DNA from: JADGGM01 sp025449955
Lineage (GTDB): Bacteria; Gemmatimonadota; Gemmatimonadetes; Gemmatimonadales; Gemmatimonadaceae
Length of the DNA: 64,000 nt
Assembly: GCA_036554285.1 (NCBI GenBank)
Contig: DATBNO010000097.1
Coordinates: forward strand, 1 to 64,000
Direction: 5' to 3'
Shown one piece after another: positions 16,859-24,869 of this stretch; the stretch's first letter is position 1, and each line of letters starts with the position of its first letter. The translations under genes were made by a program, and so were the position numbers. The notes beneath the pieces were generated by a model. It was not told the origin of the DNA. It searched no databases and saw only the letters and a list, made by a program, of their open reading frames with translations.

Positions 16859-16860
16859 GA

Positions 16861-18459
16861 TCAGGCCGGCGCCGCCGCGTCCCGCTTGCCCAGGATCACC
16901 CACGACGCCGCGCCGCGGATGGCCGGCGACTTGTCGCGCAGCAGAGCCTGGAGCGCCTGCTGGGCGTTGGGCGAACGGGCTTGACCGATCGCGTGCACGG
17001 CGGCGACGCGCAGCGGCGCCGGGCGCTGCCGGGCGAGCAGGCCGCGCTCGGTGCGGGCGAGCTCCACCAGCTTGTCCACGGCCTGCGCCGTGCCCAACTG
17101 GCCTAACGCAGCGACCAGGGCCACCTGCACGCGGGAATCGGATTCGCGCTCCAGCGCCCGGATGAGCGAGTGCACGGAGCGTTGGGCCGGGGGCGCGTGT
17201 CCGGTGCCGTTGCCCTCGGCCGCGTCGGCGGGCACCGCGACCGCGGCGCGCGACACGCGGGCCCGCTTCGCCGAACCGATCCGCGCCAGCGCGTTGGCCG
17301 CCGCCGCCCGGACACGATCGTCGTCGTGCTCCAGGAGACGCATCAGCTCGACCTCGGCCTCGCCCACCTTGAGCTCGCCTAACAGCTCGGCCGCGTTGCG
17401 CACCACGTACCAGCGCGAGTCGCCCAACATGTGGACCAGCGTGCGGATGCCGGTCTTCAACCGGACGAGCGCATCGTAAAACACGCGGCGATCGCCGATG
17501 GTCGGCGCGGCGATGAGCGACTCGGCGAGCGCCTCGGCCCCCGACTCCTCGCAGCGCGCGATGACCGTCATGTATTCGTCGTGACGCTCGCGACGGCGCG
17601 GCAGCAGCGTCGTCACGCTGCGCAGGATCGGCGGGACCGCGACGCGACGCAGCGCGACACCGTACTGGCGGCGAATGGCGTCGTCCGTGAGCGCGGACTC
17701 GCGCGCCACGATCCCATAGAGCACGTCGGCCACGACATCATGGCGCGCGCGCGCCGACGCTTCGGCGATCACCTTGAGCAGGCCATCGAGCTCGCGCGCC
17801 GCGTCCTTGGGCGTACCTGCGGCGTCGAGGTGCTGGAACACTGTCGCCGCCGATCCGTCCACGCCCTGGCTGGACGAGAACACGCCGAACATCTCGTTGA
17901 GTCGCGCGGTCGCGATGCCCGATCCGACCTCGGCGTCCGGGCCGTGTCCGTTGGTCCCGTTGCCGCCGGTGTGCGACGGCTCGCTGGGCGCGAACACCGC
18001 CACGTCGGGAATGATATCGGCGCCGATCGACGATGCCGCGTGTGTGCCGTTTGCGGATCCATCGATCGGCGTAACCATGACACGCACCGTGCGCGCATCG
18101 AGCGCGTCGAGACGCGCGACAACCGAGCGGCCGCCGTCACCGGCGACCGGCGCGGTCGCGAGAATGCGCGCCATGAGCAGCACGTCGGCGGGCGAGGACG
18201 GCTGGTCGAACGACACTTCGCGGACCGCGTGACCGATCAGCTGCGCGACGAGGTCCCCCGACTCCGGACTCACTTCGCCTAACGGAGAACCGTTGGTCAC
18301 GAGCGCCTGCCCCCGGACACCCAACGTCACCGTACCGGAGCGCGACGCACTCACCAGCAGCTGGAGCGACGCGAGTTGCAGATCGTAGGCGTCGCTCTCG
18401 TTGAGGAGCTGCCATACGAGACGGGCAAAATGCCGCGCGAAGGTCGGTGCGTGATCCAT
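16861..18459 (-). CDS. HEAT-repeat protein
   Basis: A 532-residue cytoplasmic protein with no signal peptide. The C-terminal 200 residues contain HEAT-like helical pairs, for example Trp-Tyr-Val-Val-Arg-Asn-Ala-Ala-Glu-Leu-Leu-Gly near 350, Asp-Arg-Val-Arg-Ala-Ala-Ala near 385, and two more near 450 and 500. The middle holds a long Gly/Asn/Ser-rich linker around residues 140-185. The N-terminal 130 residues form a separate helical or beta domain that I do not recognise. HEAT arrays usually mediate protein binding, and some act as phycobilisome-lyase relatives in non-photosynthetic bacteria without a known substrate. It is convergent with the M42 peptidase and divergent from the deacetylase gene. 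Confidence 0.7.
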   Translation of the reverse strand: MDHAPTFARHFARLVWQLLNESDAYDLQLASLQLLVSASRSGTVTLGVRGQALVTNGSPLGEVSPESGDLVAQLIGHAVREVSFDQPSSPADVLLMARILATAPVAGDGGRSVVARLDALDARTVRVMVTPIDGSANGTHAASSIGADIIPDVAVFAPSEPSHTGGNGTNGHGPDAEVGSGIATARLNEMFGVFSSSQGVDGSAATVFQHLDAAGTPKDAARELDGLLKVIAEASARARHDVVADVLYGIVARESALTDDAIRRQYGVALRRVAVPPILRSVTTLLPRRRERHDEYMTVIARCEESGAEALAESLIAAPTIGDRRVFYDALVRLKTGIRTLVHMLGDSRWYVVRNAAELLGELKVGEAEVELMRLLEHDDDRVRAAAANALARIGSAKRARVSRAAVAVPADAAEGNGTGHAPPAQRSVHSLIRALERESDSRVQVALVAALGQLGTAQAVDKLVELARTERGLLARQRPAPLRVAAVHAIGQARSPNAQQALQALLRDKSPAIRGAASWVILGKRDAAAPA

Positions 18460-18651
18460 GCCGCAAACAACTCCGTCGAGAGATAAACGGGCACGTCCGT
18501 TCTACTTAGGGACAATCGACACCCGTCGCGCGTAACCGCGATGCAGGGAGCTTTTCCCCCTTGCGCGCGCGTCGCCGCGATGCCTGGAACTGCCCCTCGC
18601 GCGGGCATAACATACGAGGCATTCCACACATCCCCGTCGCACCCTGCCTCG

Positions 18652-19551
18652 ATGCTGTTCGCCTGGTCCTCCGCCTCGTACGTGGTGCCGCTCCCCGATG
18701 GACACCGCTTCCCGATGGCGAAGTACCGCCTCGTGAAGGAGCGCGTGGTCGACGACGGGATCCTTCCCGCTTGTCGTGTGCTGGAGCCTGAGCGCGCGCC
18801 CGTCGAGGACGTGCGGCTCGTGCACACCGAGCGCTACGTGAATGCGATCGACGCCGGCGATCTGGATGCCGCAGCCGCGCGGCGCCTGGGCTTTCCGTGG
18901 TCGCCGGCGTTGGTGGAGCGTTCGTATCGATCGGTGGGCGGCACGCTCGCCGCGACCGAGTCGGCGCTCGAGCACGGCATCGCGATCAATTTGTCGGGCG
19001 GCACGCACCACGCGTTCGCCGATCACGGCGAAGGATTCTGCGTGTTCAACGACGTCGCGATCGCGATCCGCGCGCTCCAGCGCCGCGCGCGCGTCACACG
19101 GGCGCTGGTGATCGATCTCGATGTGCACCAGGGCAACGGCACCAACGCCATTTTCGCGGGCGACGAGCGCGTTTACACGTTCAGCATGCACGGCGCAAAG
19201 AACTACCCGTTCCACCGGGTGCCCGGATGCGTGGACATCGAGATGCCCGACGGCACCGACGACGACCTGTACCTCGACACGCTGTCCCACGCGTTACCTC
19301 ACGCGCTGCGCTCGGCCCGGGCCGCGCTCGCGGTCTATCTCGCCGGCGCCGACATCCTGGCCGGCGACCGGTTAGGCCGACTCGGCCTCACGCTCGCGGG
19401 CATGGCGCGCCGCGACGCGCTGGTCCTCGATGCCTGCCGCGAGGTCGGCCTGCCCGTCGCCATCGTGTTGGGCGGCGGGTACGGCGCGCGCCTCGACGAC
19501 ACGGTAGAGGGACACGTGCAGACGGTGCGTCTCGCCGCCGCTCACGCCTAA
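18652..19551 (+). CDS. Histone-deacetylase family (class IV-like) zinc amidohydrolase
   Basis: A 299-residue member of the arginase/deacetylase fold. Visible catalytic features are the His119-His120 charge-relay pair in Gly-Gly-Thr-His-His, zinc ligands Asp157 and His159 in Asp-Leu-Asp-Val-His-Gln-Gly-Asn-Gly, the third ligand Asp in Ala-Gly-Ala-Asp-Ile-Leu, and the Gly-Gly-Gly-Tyr-Gly tyrosine near the C terminus. Bacterial members deacetylate small molecules, polyamines, acetoin-pathway proteins or lysines. The single-domain length and the Gln after the zinc His suggest the class IV branch. ATG 18652 is chosen because homology begins right there; an in-frame ATG at 18541 would add 37 unrelated residues. 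The hydrolase gene starts seven bases downstream. Confidence 0.88.
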   Translation: MLFAWSSASYVVPLPDGHRFPMAKYRLVKERVVDDGILPACRVLEPERAPVEDVRLVHTERYVNAIDAGDLDAAAARRLGFPWSPALVERSYRSVGGTLAATESALEHGIAINLSGGTHHAFADHGEGFCVFNDVAIAIRALQRRARVTRALVIDLDVHQGNGTNAIFAGDERVYTFSMHGAKNYPFHRVPGCVDIEMPDGTDDDLYLDTLSHALPHALRSARAALAVYLAGADILAGDRLGRLGLTLAGMARRDALVLDACREVGLPVAIVLGGGYGARLDDTVEGHVQTVRLAAAHA

Positions 19552-19557
19552 CGGAAC

Positions 19558-20445
19558 ATGCCATTCACCACGACCACGGCCGTGCCGCTGTACTGGATCT
19601 CCTACGGACCCGCCGGCGCGCCGCGCCTCCTCGTCCTCCACGGCGGACCCGGCGCGTCGCACGATTACCTGTTGCCGCAGATGCTCGAGCTGGCGGACCG
19701 GTACCAGCTCGTCTTCTATGACCAACGCGGCAGCGGCCAGTCCCGCACGCCGGATCAGTCGCCGGTCACGTGGCGCACGCACGTCGACGACCTCGCCCAA
19801 CTCATCCCCGAGCTCGGCCTCGAGCCGCTGTCCATCGTCGGCTACTCGTGGGGCGGATTGCTCGCGCTGCTCTACGCGATCGAAGCGTACAAGGGCGCAG
19901 GGCCCCGCCCCGCGCGCATGGTGCTCATCGACCCCGCGCCGATCTCCCGTACGACACGCGATGCCTTCGAGGCGGAGTTTGCGCGCCGACAGAGCTCGGA
20001 AGCCGTGGCGAAGCTCCGCGACGAGCTCGCAGCGTCAGGATTGCGAGAGAAAAACCACGACGCCTACCGCCAGCGCATGTTCGAGCTCAGCGTGGCCGGC
20101 TACTTCGGCCGCCTCGAGCGAGCCCGAGCGCTCACGCCGTTTCGCGTGATCGGCCGAATTCAGAAATCGGTCTGGTCGAGTCTCGGCGACTACGACTTGC
20201 GCGCCGCGTTGGCCACGGTGAAATGCCCAACCCTGGTCATCCACGGCCGACAAGACCCCATCCCGCTCGAGTCGTCCGAGGCCGCGACCCAAGCTCTGCC
20301 AAACGCTCGCCTCGTAGTGATAGACGAGAGCGGGCACGTACCTTACGTTGAAGCACCAGACGTTCTTTTTGCAGCCATCCGGCGATTCCTCGACGAAACC
20401 GCGTTGCTCTCCCCCTCTTCGTCACCACCGCCCGAGGCCACATGA
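19558..20445 (+). CDS. Alpha/beta hydrolase (proline iminopeptidase-like)
   Basis: A 295-residue alpha/beta hydrolase. It has the oxyanion motif His-Gly-Gly-Pro-Gly at 28-32, the Asp-Gln-Arg-Gly-x-Gly-x-Ser segment near 55-62 typical of proline iminopeptidases, the nucleophile elbow Gly-Tyr-Ser97-Trp-Gly-Gly, a helical lid, a late Asp in His-Gly-Arg-Gln-Asp near 234 and catalytic His in Gly-His-Val-Pro near 261. Cleavage of N-terminal proline is typical but other esterase activities occur. It starts seven bases after the deacetylase stop (GCCTAACGG overlaps that stop) and its TGA overlaps the ATG of the next gene, so these genes form one operon. Confidence 0.88.
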   Translation: MPFTTTTAVPLYWISYGPAGAPRLLVLHGGPGASHDYLLPQMLELADRYQLVFYDQRGSGQSRTPDQSPVTWRTHVDDLAQLIPELGLEPLSIVGYSWGGLLALLYAIEAYKGAGPRPARMVLIDPAPISRTTRDAFEAEFARRQSSEAVAKLRDELAASGLREKNHDAYRQRMFELSVAGYFGRLERARALTPFRVIGRIQKSVWSSLGDYDLRAALATVKCPTLVIHGRQDPIPLESSEAATQALPNARLVVIDESGHVPYVEAPDVLFAAIRRFLDETALLSPSSSPPPEAT

Positions 20446-20909
20446 GCCCTTCCGACGAGACGGTGCAACCGTATCTCGCGACGATCGACGTTGGCGGACG
20501 ACGGCTCGATGTATCCGTGCTCATTTCCTACGACGGGATCGAATACGGCGGACGTCTGTGGTTCACCGAAACCGAATGGGATGACGAAGGAATTCCGGAC
20601 CGCGGCGTGTTGCCGGGCCGGAGCCGCCCGGAAGTCGAGCAGATGGCGCGCAAACTGTCCGAGGACGAGCTGGTCGCACGATATCGTCGCGCCGCCGCCA
20701 ATCGCCGCCGGTTCGTGGCACTGCGCTCGGTCACCGAAGACTTTCTGGCCAAGGTGCGCTACCTGAATCAGGTGGCCATCTCGATGCGCGCCGGTCTCAT
20801 CGACACCGAAGGCGCTGCGCAGGAAATCGACTACACGGAGCACCAGCTGCACGAGCTCGTGCGGCAATTCCGCGAAGTGGCCGGAGTCGAACAGCGCGTC
20901 GAGGCGTGA
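20442..20909 (+). CDS. Hypothetical protein, translationally coupled
   Basis: A 155-residue soluble protein I cannot place. The first 70 residues look beta-rich with a conserved-looking Gly-Gly-Arg-Leu-Trp-Phe-Thr-Glu-Thr-Glu-Trp stretch. The remainder is strongly helical and charged, ending in an amphipathic segment that may form a helix pair. There are no Cys residues and no signal peptide or membrane segment. It overlaps the hydrolase gene upstream by ATGA and the next gene downstream by GTGA, so its expression is tightly tied to both. It could be a small regulator or a structural partner, but the sequence does not say. Confidence 0.6.
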   Translation: MSPSDETVQPYLATIDVGGRRLDVSVLISYDGIEYGGRLWFTETEWDDEGIPDRGVLPGRSRPEVEQMARKLSEDELVARYRRAAANRRRFVALRSVTEDFLAKVRYLNQVAISMRAGLIDTEGAAQEIDYTEHQLHELVRQFREVAGVEQRVEA

Positions 20910-21730
20910 CCGCGCGCCTCACGCCGTACGAGCTGATCCTCGAACCGCTCGAACACGACGCGTTCCCCGCCATTCGCGCCGAAGCGGAACAGCGCGGGCG
21001 CGACGCACTCGAACACGACGACTTTCTCTTGCTCGGCTTGGTGGGCGCGACGTTGTCATCGATGATCGCCGACGACGCGCCGGCGGAAGCCGTCGATCAA
21101 TACGGCGAGTTATTCTGGCAGGGCTATCGATTCTGGGCGGCAGGACGGCGCTTCTACACGTTCGGCGAATCGATCACGTCGTCGCTCATCGCGAACGCGT
21201 ACGACATGGACGAGTGGCAGCTCGCGGCGCCTCCGTCGTGCTATCTGCAGTTTCCTAACCAGCGACTCTGGGCGCGCGTCGCGCCGGACGCACCCTTCGA
21301 ACCGGTAGACGGATGCTTCGTCGCGGCGAACGAGTCGAGTGCGCACGGCAGCACGCATGTCGAGCTCCGCATTCTGCTCGTGCTCGGCCTGCGCCCCGAA
21401 CGACCCGGTATCTCGCTCGTGTTCGATCGCCTCGACCTCGACGCGCGCGAGGCGCCGAGTCGCGCGGCGCAGCCGTGGAGCGACGGCGAGATGGCGTTCG
21501 CGACATCGTTGCCCGGCGGCGAGCGTCGCGGGCTGCGCGTGCTGGCAACAGGCGGCGAGTTGGAGACGCTGGTGCTGCGCGCCCTGCACGCGCTCGATGC
21601 GCGTCCCAAGCTGCTTGTCGCGCATCCGGCACGCGAGTCGAGCGCGGCCGATGGCTCGCGGCTGGCGTACGTCGACGTGCTGGGTTTGAACGAGCCCGGC
21701 GGCCGCGACGGCGCTCATTCCACCACCTGA
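20906..21730 (+). CDS. Hypothetical protein
   Basis: A 274-residue soluble protein without a recognised domain. The first 110 residues are helical and acidic (Phe-Trp-Gln-Gly-Tyr-Arg-Phe-Trp is an aromatic cluster near 67-75). The central part mixes Pro and aromatic residues. The C-terminal half alternates short strands and helices with a Pro-Gly-Gly-Glu-Arg-Arg-Gly turn. No catalytic signature, signal peptide or membrane helix is evident. The GTG start overlaps the TGA of the preceding unknown gene. The pair is probably a conserved two-gene unit in this lineage. The endonuclease III gene begins 23 bases later on the same strand. Confidence 0.6.
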   Translation: MTARLTPYELILEPLEHDAFPAIRAEAEQRGRDALEHDDFLLLGLVGATLSSMIADDAPAEAVDQYGELFWQGYRFWAAGRRFYTFGESITSSLIANAYDMDEWQLAAPPSCYLQFPNQRLWARVAPDAPFEPVDGCFVAANESSAHGSTHVELRILLVLGLRPERPGISLVFDRLDLDAREAPSRAAQPWSDGEMAFATSLPGGERRGLRVLATGGELETLVLRALHALDARPKLLVAHPARESSAADGSRLAYVDVLGLNEPGGRDGAHSTT

Positions 21731-21753
21731 GGCGACGCCGTATCTTGCGCCCC

Positions 21754-22461
21754 ATGCCTCGTCCCGCACGCGCCACCAAGACCGCCACGCACCGCCGAGT
21801 CGCGCGGCCGCGAGCGCGCTCCAAAGGGAAAGCGACGCCCGAGCGCGCGGCGGAATACTACCGCCGCTTGTCGCTCGCCTATCCGGACGCGCACTGCGCG
21901 CTCAATCACCGCACCGCGTTCGAGCTCATCGTCGCCACGATTCTGAGCGCGCAGTGCACGGACGTGCGCGTGAACATGGTGACGCCCGCGCTGTTCAAGA
22001 AATATCCCGATGCCGCCGCGCTCGCCGGCGCCGATCGCGAGGGGCTGGAAGAGATGATCAAGAGCACGGGATTCTTTCGCAGTAAGGCGAAAAGCCTGGT
22101 CGGCATGGCGCAGGCGTTGGTCGAGCGGCACGGCGGGCAGGTGCCGCGGACCATGGAGGAGCTCACCGCGCTGCCGGGCGTGGGCCGAAAAACCGCCAAT
22201 GTGGTCCTCGGCAACGCGTTCGGCGTGAACGACGGCATCGTGGTCGACACCCACGTGGCCCGGCTGTCCAAACGACTCGGCCTAACGAAGGAGACAGATC
22301 CGGTGAAGATCGAGCGTGCGTTGATGCCGCTGTTTCCGCGCGAGCACTGGACCATGCTCTCGCATCTGTTGATCGAGCACGGCCGGCGCGTGTGCGACGC
22401 CAGGCGGCCCAAGTGCGAGCAGTGCGTGCTCAACGACCTCTGTCCGTCGTCGCTCGTATGA
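21754..22461 (+). CDS. nth: Endonuclease III (DNA glycosylase / AP lyase)
   Basis: A 235-residue Nth with a basic, Arg/Lys/Ala-rich N-terminal extension of about 25 residues. Helix-hairpin-helix Leu-Pro-Gly-Val-Gly-Arg-Lys146-Thr-Ala carries the Schiff-base lysine, and Val-Val-Asp165-Thr-His-Val carries the catalytic aspartate. The 4Fe-4S loop is complete: Cys214-x6-Cys221-x2-Cys224-x5-Cys230. It removes oxidised pyrimidines and nicks abasic sites. The frame is open for 440 bases further upstream but that part overlaps the preceding gene and shows no similarity, so ATG 21754 is chosen. Its TGA overlaps the ATG of the EVE-domain gene (ATGA), suggesting joint action on damaged or modified bases. 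Confidence 0.95.
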   Translation: MPRPARATKTATHRRVARPRARSKGKATPERAAEYYRRLSLAYPDAHCALNHRTAFELIVATILSAQCTDVRVNMVTPALFKKYPDAAALAGADREGLEEMIKSTGFFRSKAKSLVGMAQALVERHGGQVPRTMEELTALPGVGRKTANVVLGNAFGVNDGIVVDTHVARLSKRLGLTKETDPVKIERALMPLFPREHWTMLSHLLIEHGRRVCDARRPKCEQCVLNDLCPSSLV

Positions 22462-22937
22462 CGCGCGCCCAACGCCACTGGCTCGTCAAGTCGGAGCCTA
22501 ACGCATTTTCGTGGCAGGATCTGTGGTCGTCGCCGCGTCGCACGACCTCGTGGGACGGCGTGCGCAACTTCCAGGCGCGCAATTTCCTGCGCGACGACAT
22601 GCAGGTGGGCGACCTCGCGTTCTTCTATCACTCGAGCGCCGACCCGACGGCGATCATGGGCATCTGCGAGGTCGTACGCGCGGGATACCCGGACGACACG
22701 GCCTTCGACTCGAAGTCGGGCCACTTCGATCCCAAGAGTGATCCGAAGAAGCCGACGTGGTACATGGTCGACTTCAAGGCCGTGCGTCCGCTCGCGCATC
22801 CGCCCACGTTGGCCCGTCTGCGCGAAGAGCGCGGGTTGTCGAAGATGGTGTTGTTGCAGCGCGGCAGCCGCTTGTCGGTTCAGCCCGTGACCGATGCGGA
22901 GTGGGAGATAATCGAGCGCATCGGCGCGAAAGGCTGA
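22458..22937 (+). CDS. EVE domain protein
   Basis: A 159-residue single EVE domain of the PUA-like fold. Diagnostic elements are Trp-Leu-Val-Lys-Ser-Glu-Pro at the N terminus, Trp-Asp-Gly-Val-Arg-Asn-Phe-Gln-Ala-Arg-Asn near 35-45, Gly-Asp-Leu-Ala-Phe-Phe-Tyr-His-Ser near 55-63, and Trp-Tyr-Met-Val-Asp-Phe near 100. EVE domains bind modified bases, and are often found with restriction or repair genes. Here the gene overlaps nth by four bases. The sequence supports the family strongly; the ligand is not known. Confidence 0.9.
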   Translation: MTRAQRHWLVKSEPNAFSWQDLWSSPRRTTSWDGVRNFQARNFLRDDMQVGDLAFFYHSSADPTAIMGICEVVRAGYPDDTAFDSKSGHFDPKSDPKKPTWYMVDFKAVRPLAHPPTLARLREERGLSKMVLLQRGSRLSVQPVTDAEWEIIERIGAKG

Positions 22938-22938
22938 C

Positions 22939-22967
22939 GCGCAGGTGCATCGCGGCGACGCCTGCGC
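22939..22967 (+). terminator. Weak hairpin after the EVE gene
   Basis: GCGCAGG (22939-22945) pairs with CCTGCGC (22961-22967) across a 15-base loop, directly after the EVE stop codon. No T tract follows. A possible -10-like TATCGT lies just downstream, before the cyclophilin gene. Evidence for a true terminator is limited. Confidence 0.3.
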
Positions 22968-23051
22968 TATCGTACACTGGCTCCAACGGCGCGGTCGCGC
23001 CCGACACATCGCGACGGCGAGGACCCTAAAGCGTGCAGGCATGAGTTGTCT

Positions 23052-23513
23052 ATGTCGAAAACCGCAACGATCGAAACGAACCGCGGCACCATCGTGGCCG
23101 AGCTCTTCGACAAGGAAGCGCCGGGCACGGTGGCCAACTTCGAGAAATTGGCGAACAGCAAATTCTACGATGGCGTGAAATTCCATCGCGTCGTGCCGGA
23201 CTTCGTGGTGCAGGGCGGCGATCCCCTGTCGCGCGACTTGCCGCCCGGCGACCGCCGCATCGGAACCGGCGGTCCCGGGTGGAAGATCAAGTGCGAGACG
23301 AAGGGGAATCCGCGCACCCACGAAGTGGGCGCGTTGTCGATGGCACACGCCGGCAAGGATACCGGCGGCAGCCAGTTCTTCATGGTGTTGAGCGAGCGGA
23401 GCACCAAGCACCTGAACGGCGTGCACACGGTGTTCGGCCAGATCACACGCGGGCTGGACGTGATGCAAAAAATCCAGCCTAACGATACGATGACCTCCGT
23501 GCGCGTCGCGTAG
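23052..23513 (+). CDS. Cyclophilin-type peptidyl-prolyl cis-trans isomerase
   Basis: A 153-residue cytoplasmic cyclophilin. It has the catalytic segment Lys-Phe-His-Arg-Val-Val-Pro-Asp-Phe-Val-Val-Gln-Gly-Gly-Asp near 41-55 (the Phe-His-Arg triad with its Arg), the Ser-Gln-Phe-Phe-Met segment near 110 and the Leu-Asn-Gly-Val-His-Thr-Val-Phe-Gly segment near 125. There is no signal peptide, so it acts in the cytoplasm on protein folding. ATG 23052 is used; a TTG two codons earlier is an alternative. The enzyme lies alone between two hairpins. Confidence 0.93.
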   Translation: MSKTATIETNRGTIVAELFDKEAPGTVANFEKLANSKFYDGVKFHRVVPDFVVQGGDPLSRDLPPGDRRIGTGGPGWKIKCETKGNPRTHEVGALSMAHAGKDTGGSQFFMVLSERSTKHLNGVHTVFGQITRGLDVMQKIQPNDTMTSVRVA

Positions 23514-23520
23514 ACCGTTA

Positions 23521-23553
23521 GGCGCGCCCGCCCGCCGGCGGTGCGGGCACGCC
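23521..23553 (+). terminator. Terminator-like hairpin after the cyclophilin gene
   Basis: GGCGCGCCCGC (23521-23531) and GCGGGCACGCC (23543-23553) pair with a single C-A mismatch around an 11-base loop. The left arm overlaps a GTTAGGC motif at 23518-23524. No T tract follows. Confidence 0.5.
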
Positions 23554-23586
23554 TCGACCCATCGTCACTTTCTGGAGAGATCGAGC

Positions 23587-23739
23587 ATGGCGCCCCCGCT
23601 TCCCGGAGACAAGAAAGCTGGATTCACCGGACTCGTCGTCGGTGTGATCGTGATCTTTTGCATCATGTTCAGCATTGTGCTGCTGACCAACCGGCACTAC
23701 GCGGGGAAGGCGGAACCGGCGGCCGCGGCAACGCCCTAG
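23587..23739 (+). CDS. Small single-pass membrane protein (50 residues)
   Basis: A 50-codon gene too short for usual size filters. It starts at ATG 23587 with GGAGAG about nine bases upstream. The product is Met-Ala-Pro-Pro-Leu-Pro-Gly-Asp-Lys-Lys, a hydrophobic helix (residues about 13-34, Phe-Thr-Gly-Leu-Val-Val-Gly to Leu-Leu), then Asn-Arg-His-Tyr and an Ala/Pro-rich tail. It looks like a one-helix inner-membrane protein. It sits between two hairpins and so is probably its own transcript or read through from the cyclophilin gene. The good ribosome site and coherent membrane helix support it as real; the function is unknown. Confidence 0.65.
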   Translation: MAPPLPGDKKAGFTGLVVGVIVIFCIMFSIVLLTNRHYAGKAEPAAAATP

Positions 23740-23752
23740 TCGGCGCGCCCTA

Positions 23753-23813
23753 CCCGATGCGGCACGAGGGAGCGAGACGCAGCATGCGTCTCGCTCCCTC
23801 GTACCGCATCGGG
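23753..23813. terminator. Long near-perfect hairpin, probable bidirectional terminator
   Basis: Two 29-base arms (23753-23781 and 23785-23813) are complementary except for one C opposite A, around a GCA loop. The left arm starts CCCGATGCGG and the right ends CCGCATCGGG. It lies between the 50-residue membrane protein gene and the convergent polytopic membrane protein gene, so it can end both transcripts. Its 28 bp stem is much longer than a typical terminator and lacks a T tract. Confidence 0.65.
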
Positions 23814-23828
23814 GGTCGCGTCGGGGCG

Positions 23829-24623
23829 TCAGCCCTGCGCGGGCAGCGGCGCGATACCGCGCGCCATGACCTCGAGGTCGAAGCCGTCCTTGCGAATTCG
23901 CTGATCGTAGTAGAGCACGGTTAGCACGATCGGAAGCAGCGGCGCGACGAAGAGCTGCACGACGGCGTTCATGAGGATGCGCGCAATGGGCACCATCGGC
24001 ACGAGCGCCAGCACCGCCTGCAGCGTGAGCACCACTACCCACAGGATGACCCACGACAAGAAGACGGTGCCGAGGATGCGCCACTTGAATCCCTGCGACA
24101 AATCGCGCGACCGGTGGAACGCGTCGAACACGCTCGTATTCTCGAGCATCAGCGCCGGGACGGCGGCGAAGTACCGGAGATAGACGTAGATCGCGCCCAC
24201 CAAAAAGACAAACGCGCCGAAGAACATCGCGATGCCTAACAGAAAGCCGACGAAGATGTTTGGCAGCGCCCGCGACCAGGCAGCGCGGATCGCGCGGCCC
24301 GGATCCAGATCGCCGGTGAGATACGCGTCGGACGCGGCGACCACGATCGCACCGGTGAAAATCCGGGCCCAAGCCCACGTCAGCGGAGCCCAGGCGGCTG
24401 CGCTCAAGTTGAGCGCGTCGGTAGGCAGTGCGCCGACGTTCGGATTGAACGACGTCATGAACGTCATAAACCCGCTCAGCCACAGCACGATCCACGATGG
24501 GATGGCGCCGAGTGCGAACAGCATCACGAAGGTTGCGTAGTGTCGCCTGAGGACTTGGATCGAGACGTCGATGATCTCGAACGCCGATCGTTGCTTCAGC
24601 TGCGGGGCTACAGAGGTGGCCAT
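23829..24623 (-). CDS. Polytopic membrane protein (GDPD membrane-domain-like)
   Basis: A 264-residue integral membrane protein with about six hydrophobic segments. The segment Ala-Leu-Met-Leu-Glu-Asn-Thr-Ser-Val-Phe-Asp-Ala-Phe-x-Arg-Ser (near residue 160), followed by a helix starting Trp-Arg-Ile-Leu-Gly, is typical of the membrane domain found in glycerophosphodiester phosphodiesterases and of stand-alone relatives. No catalytic domain is attached, so an enzymatic role is unlikely. ATG 24623 is chosen because the upstream in-frame start at 24719 adds only polar, unconserved sequence. It is convergent with the small membrane gene and divergent from the TetR regulatory region. Confidence 0.65.
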   Translation of the reverse strand: MATSVAPQLKQRSAFEIIDVSIQVLRRHYATFVMLFALGAIPSWIVLWLSGFMTFMTSFNPNVGALPTDALNLSAAAWAPLTWAWARIFTGAIVVAASDAYLTGDLDPGRAIRAAWSRALPNIFVGFLLGIAMFFGAFVFLVGAIYVYLRYFAAVPALMLENTSVFDAFHRSRDLSQGFKWRILGTVFLSWVILWVVVLTLQAVLALVPMVPIARILMNAVVQLFVAPLLPIVLTVLYYDQRIRKDGFDLEVMARGIAPLPAQG

Positions 24624-24737
24624 ATGCAGAACCGCGCGATCGTGGGGGAGAGGTCTAACGGAGGCGCCTATGATGGAGGACGACGGCCGCGTCGGGCAAG
24701 ACACCCCGTGGTTACTCAATAGGCGGCTGCCACTGGC

Positions 24738-24780
24738 TTGACAGACTGGACCGCCTTGCGCATATTACTGACCGTTCAGT
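24738..24780 (+). promoter_or_regulatory. Promoter and first TetR operator of the efflux operon
   Basis: TTGACA (24738-24743), a 17-base spacer, CATATT (24761-24766). Directly downstream lies the palindrome ACTGACCGTTCAGT (24767-24780; arms ACTGA/TCAGT), covering the expected start of transcription. The 20 bases from 24767 closely match a second copy at 24856. A repressor bound here would block the promoter. Confidence 0.65.
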
Positions 24781-24855
24781 TATTTAGCCACTATATGTTC
24801 CTCTCGCCGGGCGGGCCGTATTCCGCAGTTCGCCACGCTCCATTGGAACTACCTG

Positions 24856-24869
24856 ACTGACGAGTCGGT
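24856..24869 (+). promoter_or_regulatory. Second TetR operator next to the regulator start codon
   Basis: ACTGACGAGTCGGT, followed by TATTTA exactly as the first operator is. It ends nine bases before the ATG of the TetR gene. The two sites are 89 bases apart (centre to centre), close to eight and a half helical turns, so looping or sequential blocking is possible. Confidence 0.55.

Noticed and set aside
21313..21753. Upstream extension of the nth frame by 147 codons
   Set aside because: It overlaps the preceding coupled gene in another frame and is Arg-rich low complexity; Nth proteins start near ATG 21754.
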